DNA from: Steromphala cineraria
Taxonomy: Eukaryota > Mollusca > Gastropoda > Trochida > Trochidae
Assembly (NCBI GenBank): GCA_916613615.1
Contig: OU744720.1
Location: 74,985,338 to 75,049,337 of the forward strand
Direction: 5' to 3'
DNA length: 64,000 nucleotides
The position numbers and the translations under genes are program-made. Each line of letters begins with the position of its first letter. The first letter of the stretch is position 1. Below the pieces are notes generated by a model. The model saw only the letters and a list, made by a program, of their open reading frames with translations. It was not told where the DNA came from and ran no database searches. Shown here piece by piece: positions 11,301 to 26,300 of this stretch.

Positions 11301-14300
11301 GCGTTGATCGATGTACATAGCCAATGACGTCTCAAACATTGATGTTACCTCAATTTACCTGAACTCAAGTATCCATGGGACTTTTGACAGACATTGATTG
11401 CTTGTATGTGTTTTTTTACCATTTATGACATAAATGGTAGTTCAGCTGTCATATTGATTAGGATATGTTTTGTCTGAACGTCACTACGTGGACATTGGTT
11501 GTGAATTAAGGACTCAAATTATCTCCTATGTCCTTTTCATTTCACTTCATCGTTTGGCTAAATTTTAATCCTTGCTTTTCGGAGATTGTCAAAGGTACCA
11601 GTGAATGAGGATCATTAATTTCATTTATTTAATCATAAGAACCAATAGAATAAAGAGGGTACTTAACTTCCTATGTTATTATTCTTTTTGAGTTGTTATG
11701 TACAGATCTAGTGACAGATCACGTTATTCTGATTGCAAATTAAGGGCAATAGGACTGTATCAATAGGAATGTATCACGTTTAGCTGAAATGTCGTATTTA
11801 TACGTATTCCTTCAAAATTATCTCAAATATGCCTCAACTTATGTTAGGTGTTGTCACATTAAAAAAGTTAATGTACTGAGGATAATGTGGCATCATGAAT
11901 ACCGGTTTGGAACGGTTCTTAATTTTAGCACTAGCTGTCTTTGCCTATAAACTTTCATTGTCTTCCTTGTACGGCGAGCTTCGGCGCTGCCACTCGGTTA
12001 AATCATATCAATATGTTCACTATATTCACTTACTCAATTTAATATGACAAATATTCTCCCTTCCTTATAGACCCATCGTGTAATCGAAAATACAAATGAT
12101 GAAGTTAAACAATAAATCATTATTTTCTACAACTTTGAAATACCTCACAATTCAAAGAAGTTGTTATCCATTATATTTTGTTTCCTATGTATGGTACTTC
12201 TAATTGTCCTGCAAAAAGTTACATTTCACAATGAAAAACATTCTAATATATTCACCTTTCGGCCCCACGGGACCCCTGAAATTGTTTGTGTTATGCAGAT
12301 TTTCTGCGGGTAGTCCTGAGTAGAGGGATAAAGCTGCCACACCAGACTCTCCCTTCTGACCCGGTAGACCTGCAACAGGGGTACAATGTTATCTCTTTGT
12401 AACTGTCACTGGAATATTGAAACATTATGTTGTTTGTCTATAGCATTCTCTCCCCACAGAGGCAGATCAAGTCAAGTTGATTTAGCCTCTGTTCTATTAC
12501 GCCGGCAGTTTCCCCTGGCGGAAACAACTTTCATCACAATACTTTTGAATTTCTTTATCAAATGATAATGCTTCTCGCATGGAAAGGGTGGTTCATATCA
12601 CAATGCCTTTGCCTTGTTTTAGTAGCCAAAATGACACAACTAATTTTGATTGCCTCCAATCAGGCATCTCCCATTCTATCCCATAAGATCGGCGTAATAT
12701 AACAGAGGCTAAATCAACATGACTTGATCTGCCTCTGTGAGGAGAGAATGTGTCTATATATGACATTACATTAGATCAAATGTAATCTTTTGTTACTATG
12801 ATTAGGGAAACTTGAAACAATATTCTTTTTATATTCTATAAATATGAACAATTATTGGTTCAATGTTATTTGTGTCTCACTATGACTTTGCAATATTGAA
12901 ACATGGTAGATTTTATTTATATCTGAGAGAGGATTGGTTAAATGTAACGTGTTTGTTTCTGTGACAATGCAATTTTGATAGATGGTATTCTATATCTAAA
13001 TCTGAAGAATTAGTCCAATGTTATTTGACTTTGCAAAAAATATCAATACATTCTTTATTCTGTTACTACCTGTACTGTACTACCCAAATGCAATTTGTTT
13101 CTTATTGTCATTATGCAAGATTGACAAAATATATTCTTTACCCATACCTGAAAAACTATTGGTCCAATGTAATTTGTTTGTTACTTTGATTTTGCACAAT
13201 TTCAAAAATCAAATTCTTAACCTATACCCGAAAGAGCAAATGTCAACAGTAGTTTGTTTGTTACTGTGATTATTAAATATTGTCATCATATATCCTTTAC
13301 TTAACCAATAACTGAAACAATATCTTCACTTTATATTCTTTATCTGAAAGAGTATTGGTCCATTGTAATTTGTTTGTAACTTTCACTGCATGTGCAACAT
13401 TGAAACATTATGGATGTTTTTACATCTTACAGATAATTGGTTCAATGTTATTTTTTTAATTGTAACTAAACAATATTGAAACATGTTATTCTTATTCTTG
13501 GTATTGATTCTTACCATTCTAAACAATATTGAAACATGAATACATTCAGTCGCCTGAAGAAGGGGCAAGAATTGGCCCAAAAACGTCGTGAGAAATCAAT
13601 AAAGAAGTTGTTATCAATAACACTTGCCTTGTATGGTATTCTTTACTTATACTGCAACATTATGTTCTTGGTCAAATGTAATGTGTTTGTTTCTGTGACA
13701 ATGCAACATTTACAGATGATACTCTTGATCTATATCTGAAGTTTTGCTCCAATGTAATTTTACTGTGCGTTATAACAACAATACATTCTTTATCTGAGAT
13801 AATTAACCAAAGTACATAATTTGATTGTTACTTTGATTATGCAATATTGAAACAGCGTATTCTTTCTATATTCTATACAAGAAAGAGTATTGGTAAGATG
13901 TAATGTGTTTGTTACTTTCATTATGCAATATTTAAACAATACATTCTTCCTATATTCTATATCCGAAAGAGTATTAGTCCACTGTAATTTGTTTGGAGCT
14001 GGGACTATGCATTATTTTAAAAATCGTATTCTTTATTTATACCCGAAAGAGTATTTGTCAACAGTAATTTGTTTGTTATTGTGATTTGTCAATATTGTCA
14101 TCATATATTATTTACCTAACCTGAAAGAGTATTTGTCAAATTTGATTTATTTGTTACTGTGACGGTGCAATAATGAAACATAATTCTATCAATCAGTATT
14201 AATGTCGTCTGAGGTTGAAACATGAATTCCTACGTAGGATAACACTTCTGTCCGTTCTGTTTGTTAGGTTCTTTGCAATCTTATTTTTTCATTTGAGCAA

Positions 14301-17300
14301 AAAGGAGTTGGGACCCGACAGGTTATCTTTAAAGAATCCTTTCATTCATGCAATATCGGAAATTATGTATAACGTATATCAGATGTGAAATCGTGATTTG
14401 TGTTTTATTACAAATTATAAATAATATCTGACACTAATGATTTGTTAGCTTTATAGACATACACTAAACAGCCGCAAGAACACAATACATGATCTTTAAA
14501 TGTCACTTGAACTTAATGTATTACTGTCAAGACATTTTTATATCTAAAATCCCTGAATGTGCAAGATTTCCATCGCACAGTTACACGTACATTATTTATA
14601 TTGACATGATCATCTATATCGTGATGAACAGATGTCTTCTCTTAGCAATTTACATATATCTCATAACATAGTCATGCCATATTCATGACTTCATTTATAT
14701 GTGACCGAAGGAGATAATAAAGTAAATTTAGACACAGGTACATTAACTTGAAGGAGGTCTTTCACTTAATGAACAGACCATCTCATTCGAGGAAATAACC
14801 ATGGCACGCTACAGCCGGATATAGCATTTAAAGCACAGAATAGAGAAAACATTTTTCATCCAGACCATAAGAACAACTGTAGAAGCAATCTTGGCAAATT
14901 CAATATTATCGATTGACATCAGGAAATTAGACTGCAGAGGTAATGTGGTTTCAATTAGAATAATACGTTCCCAGTTCGAAACGGGTCAAAGTCGTGTTAC
15001 AGCTTCTGAGTCTTAGTCGAGGGACTGTGGTAATATAAGGTCAACAAGGCCAGTTGGTAGACATTAACAACTCTTTCCTGTCACTGTAGACATCTACGAT
15101 AGCACTTCAATGAAGTCAGTTAGAACAGTCAGTACTGTCATTTAATTGGCACTAATTGCTGACCTCGTTTTTGTTATCATACTTCTTCCGTTTACCTTTA
15201 CTTTATGTTCTTATGTTGCATTTATTTTGAACATCATGTTCATAACATAGCAGTCGTAACTGAATTTCCTTCCATTGAATTGAATTAAATGGAAAATGTT
15301 TACCAAAAATTCCATGTAATTGAGCCACGCGTGTGGGGGACATATCTTTACTTTTGTGATCGGTGAGTAAAACAATTACTGTCATTAACAGACACCCTTC
15401 TTTTACTTTTAATCTGGTTTCCTCAACTTCCATGTGGCATGTCAACCAATTGTTACCCACAATCTAACCTTTTAGATAGTGCACTATTAATATGGTCGTT
15501 TACACAGAAAGTTTCTATACAGATAAGTTTGAAATTGCTATTAAATTATCAATACATAATTTTCTTAAATCACCTACTTCACAGCCAATAAAACAATACC
15601 ACCATAAAGTGGATTGCATTAGGATTCTGTGACGTCACAAAACTCGTGATGTCATTAAACGATAGCCTCAATGTGATCATTAGTCAAGAGCCATTGGAGA
15701 AATGAACATGTTTATATTTATCATTTAGACGAGGTAATTCTTTTGTCCACAAATACAGAACTTTGTGTCATTGCAGATGGCGTTATCCCTAATATAACCA
15801 TGTTACATTTCTATAATGTGAAAGTGTATCTTTAAATATTTATACAAGAACAAATCGTCTTAAATGTTAGATATGCTGTAATGACATTATCTTTTTCAGA
15901 ATGTCCGTGTACATTAAAATATATAAACTTATATTAAAGCTTAAAAACAATATAACATGATCAGAAGAAATAATTTTTGTTTTTATTCATGAAAAAAGTA
16001 TTGAACATCGATTGTAGATTTCGTGATTATGTTTGAGATTGAAAAAGTATAGCCTTCTAGTAAATAATATTCGAGATCCTAAAGATCCGATATTTCACGT
16101 TTTTCTAAACCAAGTCAAATGCAAAAAAGGACAATAAATTCTAATGAGAATTAAGCCTTCGGGTAGTTTGTTAATCATTTCGTTTATTTTAATCTAATAT
16201 GTCACTTAATACCAAGCATGAAAAATTGAATGATCATTACAATATGTGTCCTCGGGGAAATTGATTAAAGTTCGAGAGCGATTGAATTAGATAAAACCAT
16301 TTCAAAATTAGAAAGAAAGAAATTCAAACAACCGGTAAATTTGTCATTGTCTTAATATGATTTTATGTTATTGAACAATATGAATTCCCAACAAATACGT
16401 TGGACATAGTTTCGTATTGAGTTTTGAATTGCAGATGTTTTAGGCATGAATAATCTGTTTGTTTCGTGTCGTTTATCTACAGATCTTACAACAATAATGT
16501 TTGTGTAATTTCAGACACTTAGCCTCTAGGCCCTGCTGATAAATAGAATGTCATACTTAAGAACGACCTTCATTATAAAACATCTGTCAAAAATGATTCG
16601 TAATTTTAACAGTGAAAGAAATAACGGTGACTTAAAAAAAATTAAGAAAATTGAGCGCATACTGTAAACTCAAAGGGACAGTCCTTTCGTGTGTTTATTG
16701 TGGAAATTAAATTCAAAGGGTATTTTATTATGCAATATGTACATGATTATAACACAAACAAGTTAAAACAGGTTACTTGAAGTAACAATTTTTTAAATTT
16801 ATATTTGACAACTTGGTAAGGAAAAACGTACAAATGAATTTTGTTCCAAAATGTCTGTACCTATAACAACACGACTACTTTTAACATTCCTGAGTTTTGC
16901 CGTTGAAAGTAAACCGGTATTTCAGTTTAATAAGAAGGCATTTTCATGAACTCGTGCACTCAAGTGCAATGTTTTCCCATATATCCCTTCAGCGCTTCCG
17001 TATGGCAACTTACTACAACAGGGTATTTATATCCATAAAGGTCTTCCTCTGATCTGAATGACATTACCTTTTATATGATAGTTTCAACTTCTCCGGAAGC
17101 TTTTGTAATTGTGCTCAATTCATACAGATCGTTGTAGTCGATATAATATGGTATATATTTTAAAGATCTAACCATATTAGAGAAAATACCATATGCTACT
17201 GTCGTAAGGAAGATACTATACTAAATGTAACGTATATCAAAAGACAAACTACATGTAGCACTATTACTGTATATTGCAATTTGTAATGTGCAATACCACG

Positions 17301-20300
17301 AAATAGATATACATTAACCAAAACCAGGAAGCATATTTCCTGAAATTTTTGATCTATATGTATTTTGCATGTTCTCTTTATATGATTAGAATATATCTAC
17401 TTTGCTGTATGAACAATTTACCTTGCATTTGTACAAGTATGTATATCGAATTACATGTATATGTATGCATGAAAAAAGGTGAAATGAACAGATTGTATAT
17501 GTACTATGTGTTCTCATGTATTTGGTAACAAAAAAGTACCTCACCCGAGGGTCCGATGCGGTATATGTATGCCTGAAAAAAAGGTGAAATAACAGATTGT
17601 ACATGTACTATGTGTTCTCATGTAAATGGTAACAAAAAGGTATCTCACCCGCGGGTCCGAGGCGGCCCAGATCACCCTTCTGCCCAGGGGGACCGGGAGG
17701 TCCTGCGAAAAGAGAAAATATAATAATTTTTTTATTTTCATTTAATAGCAGTTATTATTGGTAATAATTTATCATTAAAAATATACTTGAAGTACTAGCG
17801 AACATGAACTTTAAAGCAATTGTCGATAATGACAACATTACCTCAGGTAAAACTCATATACAATCGATTGGAGCTTAATATCCTTCCTTTGTAAACTATT
17901 GATAAGAAATTATAAAGACAAACGCCCATTTGAGGACAAGTGGATAAACTCTTTAAGTGTATACCATGACTATCTCAGAGAATGCTTTAAATCGTTCTCA
18001 AGCAACTGTCATAACGTTGTCATAAAATAGAAAAGAACTTCCTATCATGTCCACTTATTTCTTCACTGAAACTTCTAAAGTGTCAATCAATGTAGAATAA
18101 AGATAACAGAGTGTAAACATAAATAATGAAACTTTATCATCAATTAAAGGGGCAGTAGCACGTTTTTAGGGGGGATATAAGGTGATGTCAGGAAAATGAA
18201 AATTAATGGTTGCAATTGAAAGACAATTTATTAAAACTAAAGGAAGCAGTGATAACTCAAATATATAATGTAAAGTTGAGCCATGCGTTTTTTTGCTCAC
18301 AAAAAATGCCAGCCAATGGACTTTGTGTGAAACATCATAATTTGTTCTCTGACTATGGATGATTGGTTTGTGTAATGAGATTAATGACAATTTCAACATA
18401 AATCATCTGACATTAACATACATGTACAATTATCAGTGATAAAATGTGAAATATAAATTTTAAGAAAACGTGCTACTGCCCCTTTAAATGACCAGCAGCA
18501 CGTTTTTAGACAAATTTATATTCTATTTGTTCACTGACTAAATGTATTATTTTAATAGTGTCATAAATCTCATTACAAAAACCAATTATCAATCATAATC
18601 AGAGGACAAATTATAAAGATGAACATAAAGTCCATTGGCGGCCATTTTTGAGTGAACACCTTTGATACATTTTATGGAATAAAAAGGTATAGCATGGCTG
18701 AATTTTGAATTATATATTTGGTTTATTACTGCTTCATTAAGTTTCGATAAAATGTCTTTAAATTTTCCTCACATCACGTTATATTTTCCCTTAAACATGT
18801 TACTGTTCCTTTAAGAAGCGTCTCTTAGTGAACGGTCAGCAATGATTTTTAGAGGTTTTTATGTGAAAAGATGAATGTAATGTGAAATATATTGTATGAT
18901 ACTAAATATATGAGGCTTGGGAATTTGGTCAGAGAGGAGTATCAGTTGTTTTAGCACATGAAAGCAAGTTCGTTAACACAGCGTTATGTTTATCAGGTAG
19001 GTTGATATGACATCAAAGAGGAAAAAGTTCAAAACTGATTGTAGACGTTCTCTACAATTATCGTGATAAATTTGATACTTTGAAAATAACGTGTCTCGAA
19101 ATAAGAAAACTGTAGGATGCTTAAGGTACACAACATCATAAAGCAGCCTTCAGATGATTATATCATATGTCAAATCTAGAGAATTAGATACTTTTATTGA
19201 GAGTTAAATCAATTATTGCTTTCAAATCGTTTAAAAAATTCAAAACTGACATGAAATTCTCTTTTAAAAGCAATTTGGTACATGATTATGCTTAATAGAA
19301 CATTATACTTTCCATTAGAAAAAAGAACTTTGTACTTTTTATTTTTAATACAAGCCTTTCTTTTTAAAGTTGATGGTTAAAATACCATTCAATAATAAAT
19401 AACACACATGATCACATTTTAGTGTTACGATAAGATAATGTTGAAATATTTCACAAGCAGAGTAGTGTATTGCTACGAGTATGGAATTAACATAAACGTA
19501 TGTACATATTCTAGCAGATTAATTGACATAATGATATATGCTCAGGATCAAAGTAATGTAAACTCTTGTTGTTACAGAATATGTATTGGGCCTAGAAAAA
19601 AAGTAATTTGTTTTCGGTTTCCCCCGCATCAAGCGTTTTTTCCCAGATATTAACAAGGGAAAAATGGAAATGTAGGGAAAAAACATTGAAACGTGAACTT
19701 TTAAGAATTAACCCGTGTAAGCATTCAAAGACACAGTGATAAAGTGATCAAAAGTTTATATTAATCATTTTTTCAAATTCTGACTTTTTGTTCATATTCA
19801 AGAATATAAAAAAATAATTGGAAAAAAATGGCATCATTTTTGCCTGTATGCAAAGACCAGAAACATTTAAAAAAATAATTTCGGGCTTAATGTAGCTGTT
19901 GATTTAAACAGTATTTTATTGCAAGAAAAATGTAGTACACAAAACAACTCAAGAATATATACAGAGATAACGGATTATCGACAAGGTAGCAAGTCAATGC
20001 TTCTCGTGACACGAATAAGATAATGAATATATTTGTGGAAATATACACCATGAACTTAATTAGGCACCATCGATTATGTAAATTAAAATGCGGCCCTCTT
20101 CGAATGTCAAATAATCTGACCACACCATATACATGTATATACCAAATGTTTATACATTGACTATCAAATCTCCTATAGGCAAAATTACTCACAGAATGAG
20201 ACAAAATGTGCTGATACTGAATTTTTATCATCATTAAGTATTGTCATTGGAGAGAAACTACACAAATTAATGATTTTATTTACTGTCAACAAAATTGTTG

Positions 20301-23300
20301 ATGCCAAGTCGACATTCATACACAAAGAAGCTAGTCGCACAACGAAATTTCAGCCCTTTTATCAACAAAAAATGACAAAAGGACGCCTAGTTAAATCCGT
20401 GATACATTTTACATTTCACTGAGTTCATATTCTTTATAAAAAACTTCTGCTCACTTTGCCATCAATAGTTCCGGATGTGTTTATTGGGGATTTTTTTTAA
20501 CATGACAAAACCCCCTTAAACGTGGGAATTTGAAGGTAAGTACTGCTTTAACATGTGACTTTGGATAATAAGTTATTTACTAAAGTTTAACCACTTCTGT
20601 TCATAAGATAAAATAACCACATTACAGCAATAAACATTGACTATCAATAATAAGACAACTTGGATTTTTACTCCAAAAGTCGTTATCCAAATACAGCGAA
20701 ACGTTAGTAGCGTGATGATGTCGTAACTACACTTCCAGACAATCGTTCTAGCTTATATTGCTATTTGTTTTCCTCAAAAGCTGTCTCTTTTTTGGGGAAA
20801 ATGTTGCTGTTATCTTTCTGTTTTCAAATCGGCACCGAATGCAAATTTAGACAACCATTCCACTTACAATGTAGATGATGAATCTTTATTACTGACACCG
20901 TGTTATTTGAACAGAAACTACCCCTTTCACCTAATATACGAATAGAACATAGAAAGAGCTGATTTTCAGATTCTCACATACAATACTTACCAGTCTAAAT
21001 AAATATAGATCGACAATTCCATATTGGTTACTACTGTACAATAGTTAGACTTAACAACAAGACCTGTTGATCTTAATCTGAATTAGATTGAATTCTTAAA
21101 TACAGTCAATAACAGAATTTTCATAATACCATTTCTATCTCTAAGAAATTTGATATCAGAACTTAATGTAACCTTATCTCATCGATGTCACTCTGCTTAC
21201 GTTCTTCAAATTTCAAATATAACTTATATGTCTTTTAAGCAGAGTATTTGTCTTTTGCCACAACCAAATGACAGATTTGTACTATAACCAAAGTATTGTT
21301 AGGGAACCTTTAAACTGGCAGATTTATTGCATACCTACATTTTCAGATGAGGCTCCTCCAAATATGATATAGGTAGATTTTCTACACGATTCCAACTATT
21401 TAACGTATAATGATTCAGTTTTACAAAAAGCAGTCATTGTGATATTGAGTGACATGAAGTCAGGGGCTGTATGTAAGTCTGAACGTGCTTGTCATGTTTA
21501 ACACCGCTTACAAGTCCTGAATTCAAGTACCTCAGTCAGAAGATCATAACATAATGTGACTTGATCGACATCCCAACTATTACCTCTTGAGATGATTCTG
21601 TGGATTTTTATGTGGATACTTTACATGATTTTGTTGCATTTCAACTCAACTAAAGATTTCAAAATAAAGGTAATAATATCCACCAGAGAACGGTATTAAA
21701 GTGAAATTGTAGATCTCATTGAAAGTACAGGAATAACTGTGCGTCTCGTATTATGTATGTTGAATGGAATGCTGGTAAACAAACGTGTAGGGTTACACTT
21801 GGAATCAGCGCATCGATTCACTAGATGTAACATCACTTCTACACCTTACAGTATAGTAAGCTTAGTTCGTTCAATGTAGTGCAATGTAAGATTAAATACC
21901 AAATGGATTACGTTAAACAAATTAAGAACAGAGAATTATATTACTGTTACATATACATTAGTGGAAAAACATCATTTGACATATAGCTCTAGCAACCTTT
22001 AAAGATTACAATCAAAAACATATACACATTGAAAAAGTGTTGCATGGATTCTACCTTTTCCTTAATGATATAAATATATATAACTACGATATATTTATAT
22101 GGTATAAACATGTTTGGCAAAATAAGAATGTTATATTATGTTATAGCCACGTTTACTCCTACATGTCAATCTAATTTCATAGAATGTTTTATAGTATAAA
22201 AAGTCATTGCATTTAATACTAAGACTATTTGATTTTCGAAACATGTTTGATTCAATCTAATTTCATAGAACGGTTTTTATGCTTTGAAAAGTCATTGCAG
22301 TAAAAACTGACCAGATTTCTTCATTATGTATACTCAGTAACAAAAGTGTAGCAACACCCAATTCAAACGTCAAGTAATCATGAATTAATTACCCGATACA
22401 AAGATGACAGCATCTTTTAAAACTTAACTTTGACTATTTTGGTTAAAAAGATTAAAAGTAAATGATGCGCCGTTATCACAGCATGGACAGCCGGTACACA
22501 ACAGAGTGTCGACACTGATACTCCCAAATACTTTCCAGACATGAATTATGAGGGCGAGGTCTGGTGACCTGGCTGTCCGTGCCAAGACATCAATATTGTA
22601 GTTGCAGAAGAACTTGAGTCACGCGCGCTGTATATGTACGTGCACTGTACTGTCAAAAAGATGCAAAGGACGTAGCGTAAGGGTGCATTTTACCATTGGC
22701 GTTGTTACCTGATCGAAATATCGTTGAGCTGTACGGGTCTTGTTTAACAAGTCGATGTGTTTTGCCGTCCGAATGGATCCCTCTCTTAACCACGACACTT
22801 CAACCCCGAAACGGTTAGGTTCTATGGCGATATCAGGTTGAAAACCATCTCCTTGACGTTGCGAAACACGGCTCCTGACATCTCTCAACTGCAGACAGTT
22901 TCACGATTAACCACTAAAGAGGACTTCCATTCACTGACCAAGAAGCTATCTATCTCGGACAGGACGTGAAAAGAGGTATAACCTTGCGAACACGACGTGC
23001 ATGGAACCCAGCAGAACGGAGACGATTCGGGTACGTACGAGCTGAAGACTTCGAGTCAAATCTGTTGCACTGGCAAACCTTTTCCGACGTGATGACGTCA
23101 CTAGATAACGATAATCACATTGCATAGTTGTCAAAGATCAGCTTGGGTGGTCTTTCACCGCCGCCGTGTGTGCCTGGCGTTATAGGAGACGTGAATGTTA
23201 CTGTGGTGAACGTGGACATGTCGGGAAGCTGTCGTCAGCTCATCCCGGCCGTCAGAATCAAAATGACATAATGTCTCGCATTTTGGTATTCCCTTGCCAC

Positions 23301-26300
23301 GCGCCATTATGTTCAATGCTTTGTTGTTCTTTGTGTTGTTGTGTGAATTTTAGGTCTGATTTACGGTAACCCATATTCTTTTCAATCACATGAAGTTAAG
23401 CAAAAGCACGTGCGTTTTTACAGCCTAATTTGCGATGTGACATGCCAGTGTTTACAGTTGCTGCCCTCTCCGAATTCCTGTGTTTTACAGTTGCCAAAAT
23501 GTGGGTGTTGATCAATTTCTGTTGCTAGATATGCAACTGATTGAATTTCTTTCCCAAATCGCGTGACTTTCCATTTTTCGTGAAATTGCCATTGCAAAGC
23601 TTTTTATTTAAAAAAATAAACTAATATATAAAATTAAGGTAAGTTCACTTAAAATAATGACAAACGTAACTTTAATTCCTCAATACAACCTTAAATGCTC
23701 TTTGACATACAAATGCAAGAATTTCATATGAAAAACCAAAACGTGAAATTCGCTTTGCAAAATTACTTGCTAATGATTTGTTAATTACACTGTCATACAC
23801 TTCCTTCTTGTGACACATAATGATTGCTTTACCTTTTAGACATCTTTTCATGTTGACAAACATGGGGTTCAACTTTTCTTTTACATGATGTAATGATATG
23901 TAGATTGAATACAGTATAATTTTTACAAGACGAGTTTGACAAAGGTTATTTTTACAGTTCTTCTACTAGACATGGCCGTAACCCAACTGTTGCCTCAAGA
24001 GGAGAGAGTGTGAAGCTAACGACATATATCATTCCAAACTAACAGGATAGAATAGCTCATCTGGATACAGCGCCTCCGGATCCTAATATTTCAGATAAAG
24101 ATAAGGTCTGCGTAACGCGGAACTATCAGATCTGCTATAATAGGCTCTGGAAAAAAATCATTTTGTGGATGAAAAACAATCGAAAAGTCGCGAATCTAAT
24201 CATTTTTATTTTTTATTGTTAGCAGTATCACGTGATGTATGTCATGTTGCGTTTTGGAACTATATATCATAATAGTATTTTTGCATCCCTTGAGGATCGG
24301 CGACAAAACTAAAAGAATATAGCTTTCCTTGCCACTGGCATCTATCCTCCAAGCTTAATTCTGTGTCTCGTGGGATTTCACAGCTTTCATTAGAGACGTC
24401 ACTGAGATATAAGCCCGAGAAATACTTCTGACACTTAGTACCACTCAAACTCGACGCATTTTATGGAAAATGGCGTGACCGTATTGTCAAGCAGTTGATA
24501 CGAGCTACAAGTAAGCCTGTTACCCTCTCCTTTGTGATTTGGAAATTTGGGCCGTGTGGAAAATTATAACTGGTCCTGGTGGATTTAGCATAGGAACTTG
24601 ACACTTAATTTGTCATCTAATGGACTTGCCTCTGTTGTCAACAACTCTGTTGGTTGTTTCACGTGCACTGCTCTAACATCCGGTAATCGGGCACTAATGT
24701 ACAGCCAGTTTTAATCTTTCACATTTTAGAGAGCGTTTCTTTTGTCAACACAGTAAGTTTACCTTGTTTCAACGAGTCGTTTTTAAGTGCCCCAAACCGA
24801 ACTTTCAATGAACGATTTTTACATATGCGTACCATTGTTGCCATTATTTAAGTTTTCATTTACCATCAAAACCCAATAGCGAACTAAATAATCGTAGAAG
24901 GATTTCAGCTGAAATCGGCTTCATTGAGCATTATTCATGATTAATGATACTTTCGTTGTATCTTACGCTTTAATTTCCCTTCGCATTATATCCCTTGTAC
25001 AAATATTTGACCCAATGACTTAGTGCCTATATTTGCATACCGAGAACTATCTGTTCGCATAGCTGTATTTAAGGTGTCTAATAGAGAAATCTGACAGTGT
25101 TTGTACAAGGACATTGTGATAGAGTATGATAGAGTATTATAGAAAAGACATATGTACAGAACAATTCCCCCTAGCCCTGCGTGACAGCACGGCCATTACA
25201 GATCAATATGCCCATGTAAATCACAACTGCAAATACCGCTGCTGGTCTCCATCGTGGAGTCTCTTATGAACAGGTCGCTCCTCAGGGCGCAACACACTGC
25301 GACAAGAGACAATCACGCTTCAATATCCTGCCGGGCTGATAAAAACCAATATTCAACTAAGCGCTTTAGAAATTTGAAGAGAATATGACATTGTTTTTTG
25401 GAAATATGCCAGCCTTACACGTTGAGTAACAAGAAAGAAGTATTGTTGGAGAACGAGGAATCAAATAGTGACTGGTAATTGATTCAATGATGAGCGGAAG
25501 GGTTATGAATATCGGATTTAATTTGATATTAACTGTCTACTAGTTTATTGATTTTCATACTTTTAGTGACATACCAATTTCGAAATCCGAAACCACATGC
25601 TAAGGATTCATAACCTACAGGTATCACTGTAATCGCAATCCGAACACTTAAATGATACCGAAGGTGAGTATCATGTCAAGATTTAGTTTATTCACTAAGG
25701 TGTAATTTACTTATCTAACCAACGTTAATGTGATATGATATATCTGTTTATTGTGCCAGTCGTTCTTGATAACCGATGGGTTTATGATCTTACATTATTG
25801 GATCACAATCGGAGTCAGTCAAAGTCATCACAATGCTCTCGGCTTTCAAGGTCAATACCAGAAACAACTCTTAACATTTTGAAATGTATTTCTTAGATCA
25901 ATATTAAATGTCATTGCACAAACCCTCATTTTTTAAATTGGAGTCACTTTTTCTTATCCTATTTTTAGCTAAAGGTTCTTGAAAAGAACAGCAAGATTTT
26001 CTGGATAACAACTTCTTTATTTTGAGTAAATGCTTAAATATCTATAAGGTTGATAACAAAATGGAACACATATATAACATAAAAGACTACAGACTAGATT
26101 TTGTAAGCTCTACAAGCGTCTTAGGCAAGTGTAATTCAATCATGGTAAAGTATAATGATTTATAACTATTATTCTAGCAGTTCCAGCGCTTTAGTCCAAA
26201 ATATCTGCGGTAGGTCTAAATACAACAGCACAAAGAAAGTGAAGAAATACTGAAACCTTATCATCATATAAGCTTTCCCAGCAGGCACACGACGTGGAAT

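Larger units (their letters stand above)
12378..14180. repeat. Degenerate minisatellite, about 80-bp unit
   Basis: A unit of the form GGTCCAATGTAATTTGTTTG...TTACTTTGATTATGCAATATTGAAACA...ATTCTTTATTTATATCTGAAAGAGT recurs with heavy drift. Clear copies start near 13162, 13242, 13978, 14059 and 14136, with spacing close to 80 bases. The first unit begins within ten bases of the collagen acceptor at 12370. The array is interrupted by the MITE at 12444-12750 and by the insert near 13543-13620. Confidence 0.75.

Noticed and set aside
17541..17741. 66-codon minus-strand ORF over a collagen exon
   Set aside because: Wrong frame. The Gly-X-Y frame is the neighbouring one, defined by splice phases.
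19887..20234. 115-codon minus-strand ORF
   Set aside because: The translation is a low-complexity hydrophobic and Tyr/Ile-rich string with no domain, in AT-rich DNA with no splice or promoter context.
24050..24110. GC-rich patch resembling a collagen exon (CTGGATACAGCGCCTCCGGA)
   Set aside because: Neither strand gives Gly at every third codon and there are no flanking splice sites.
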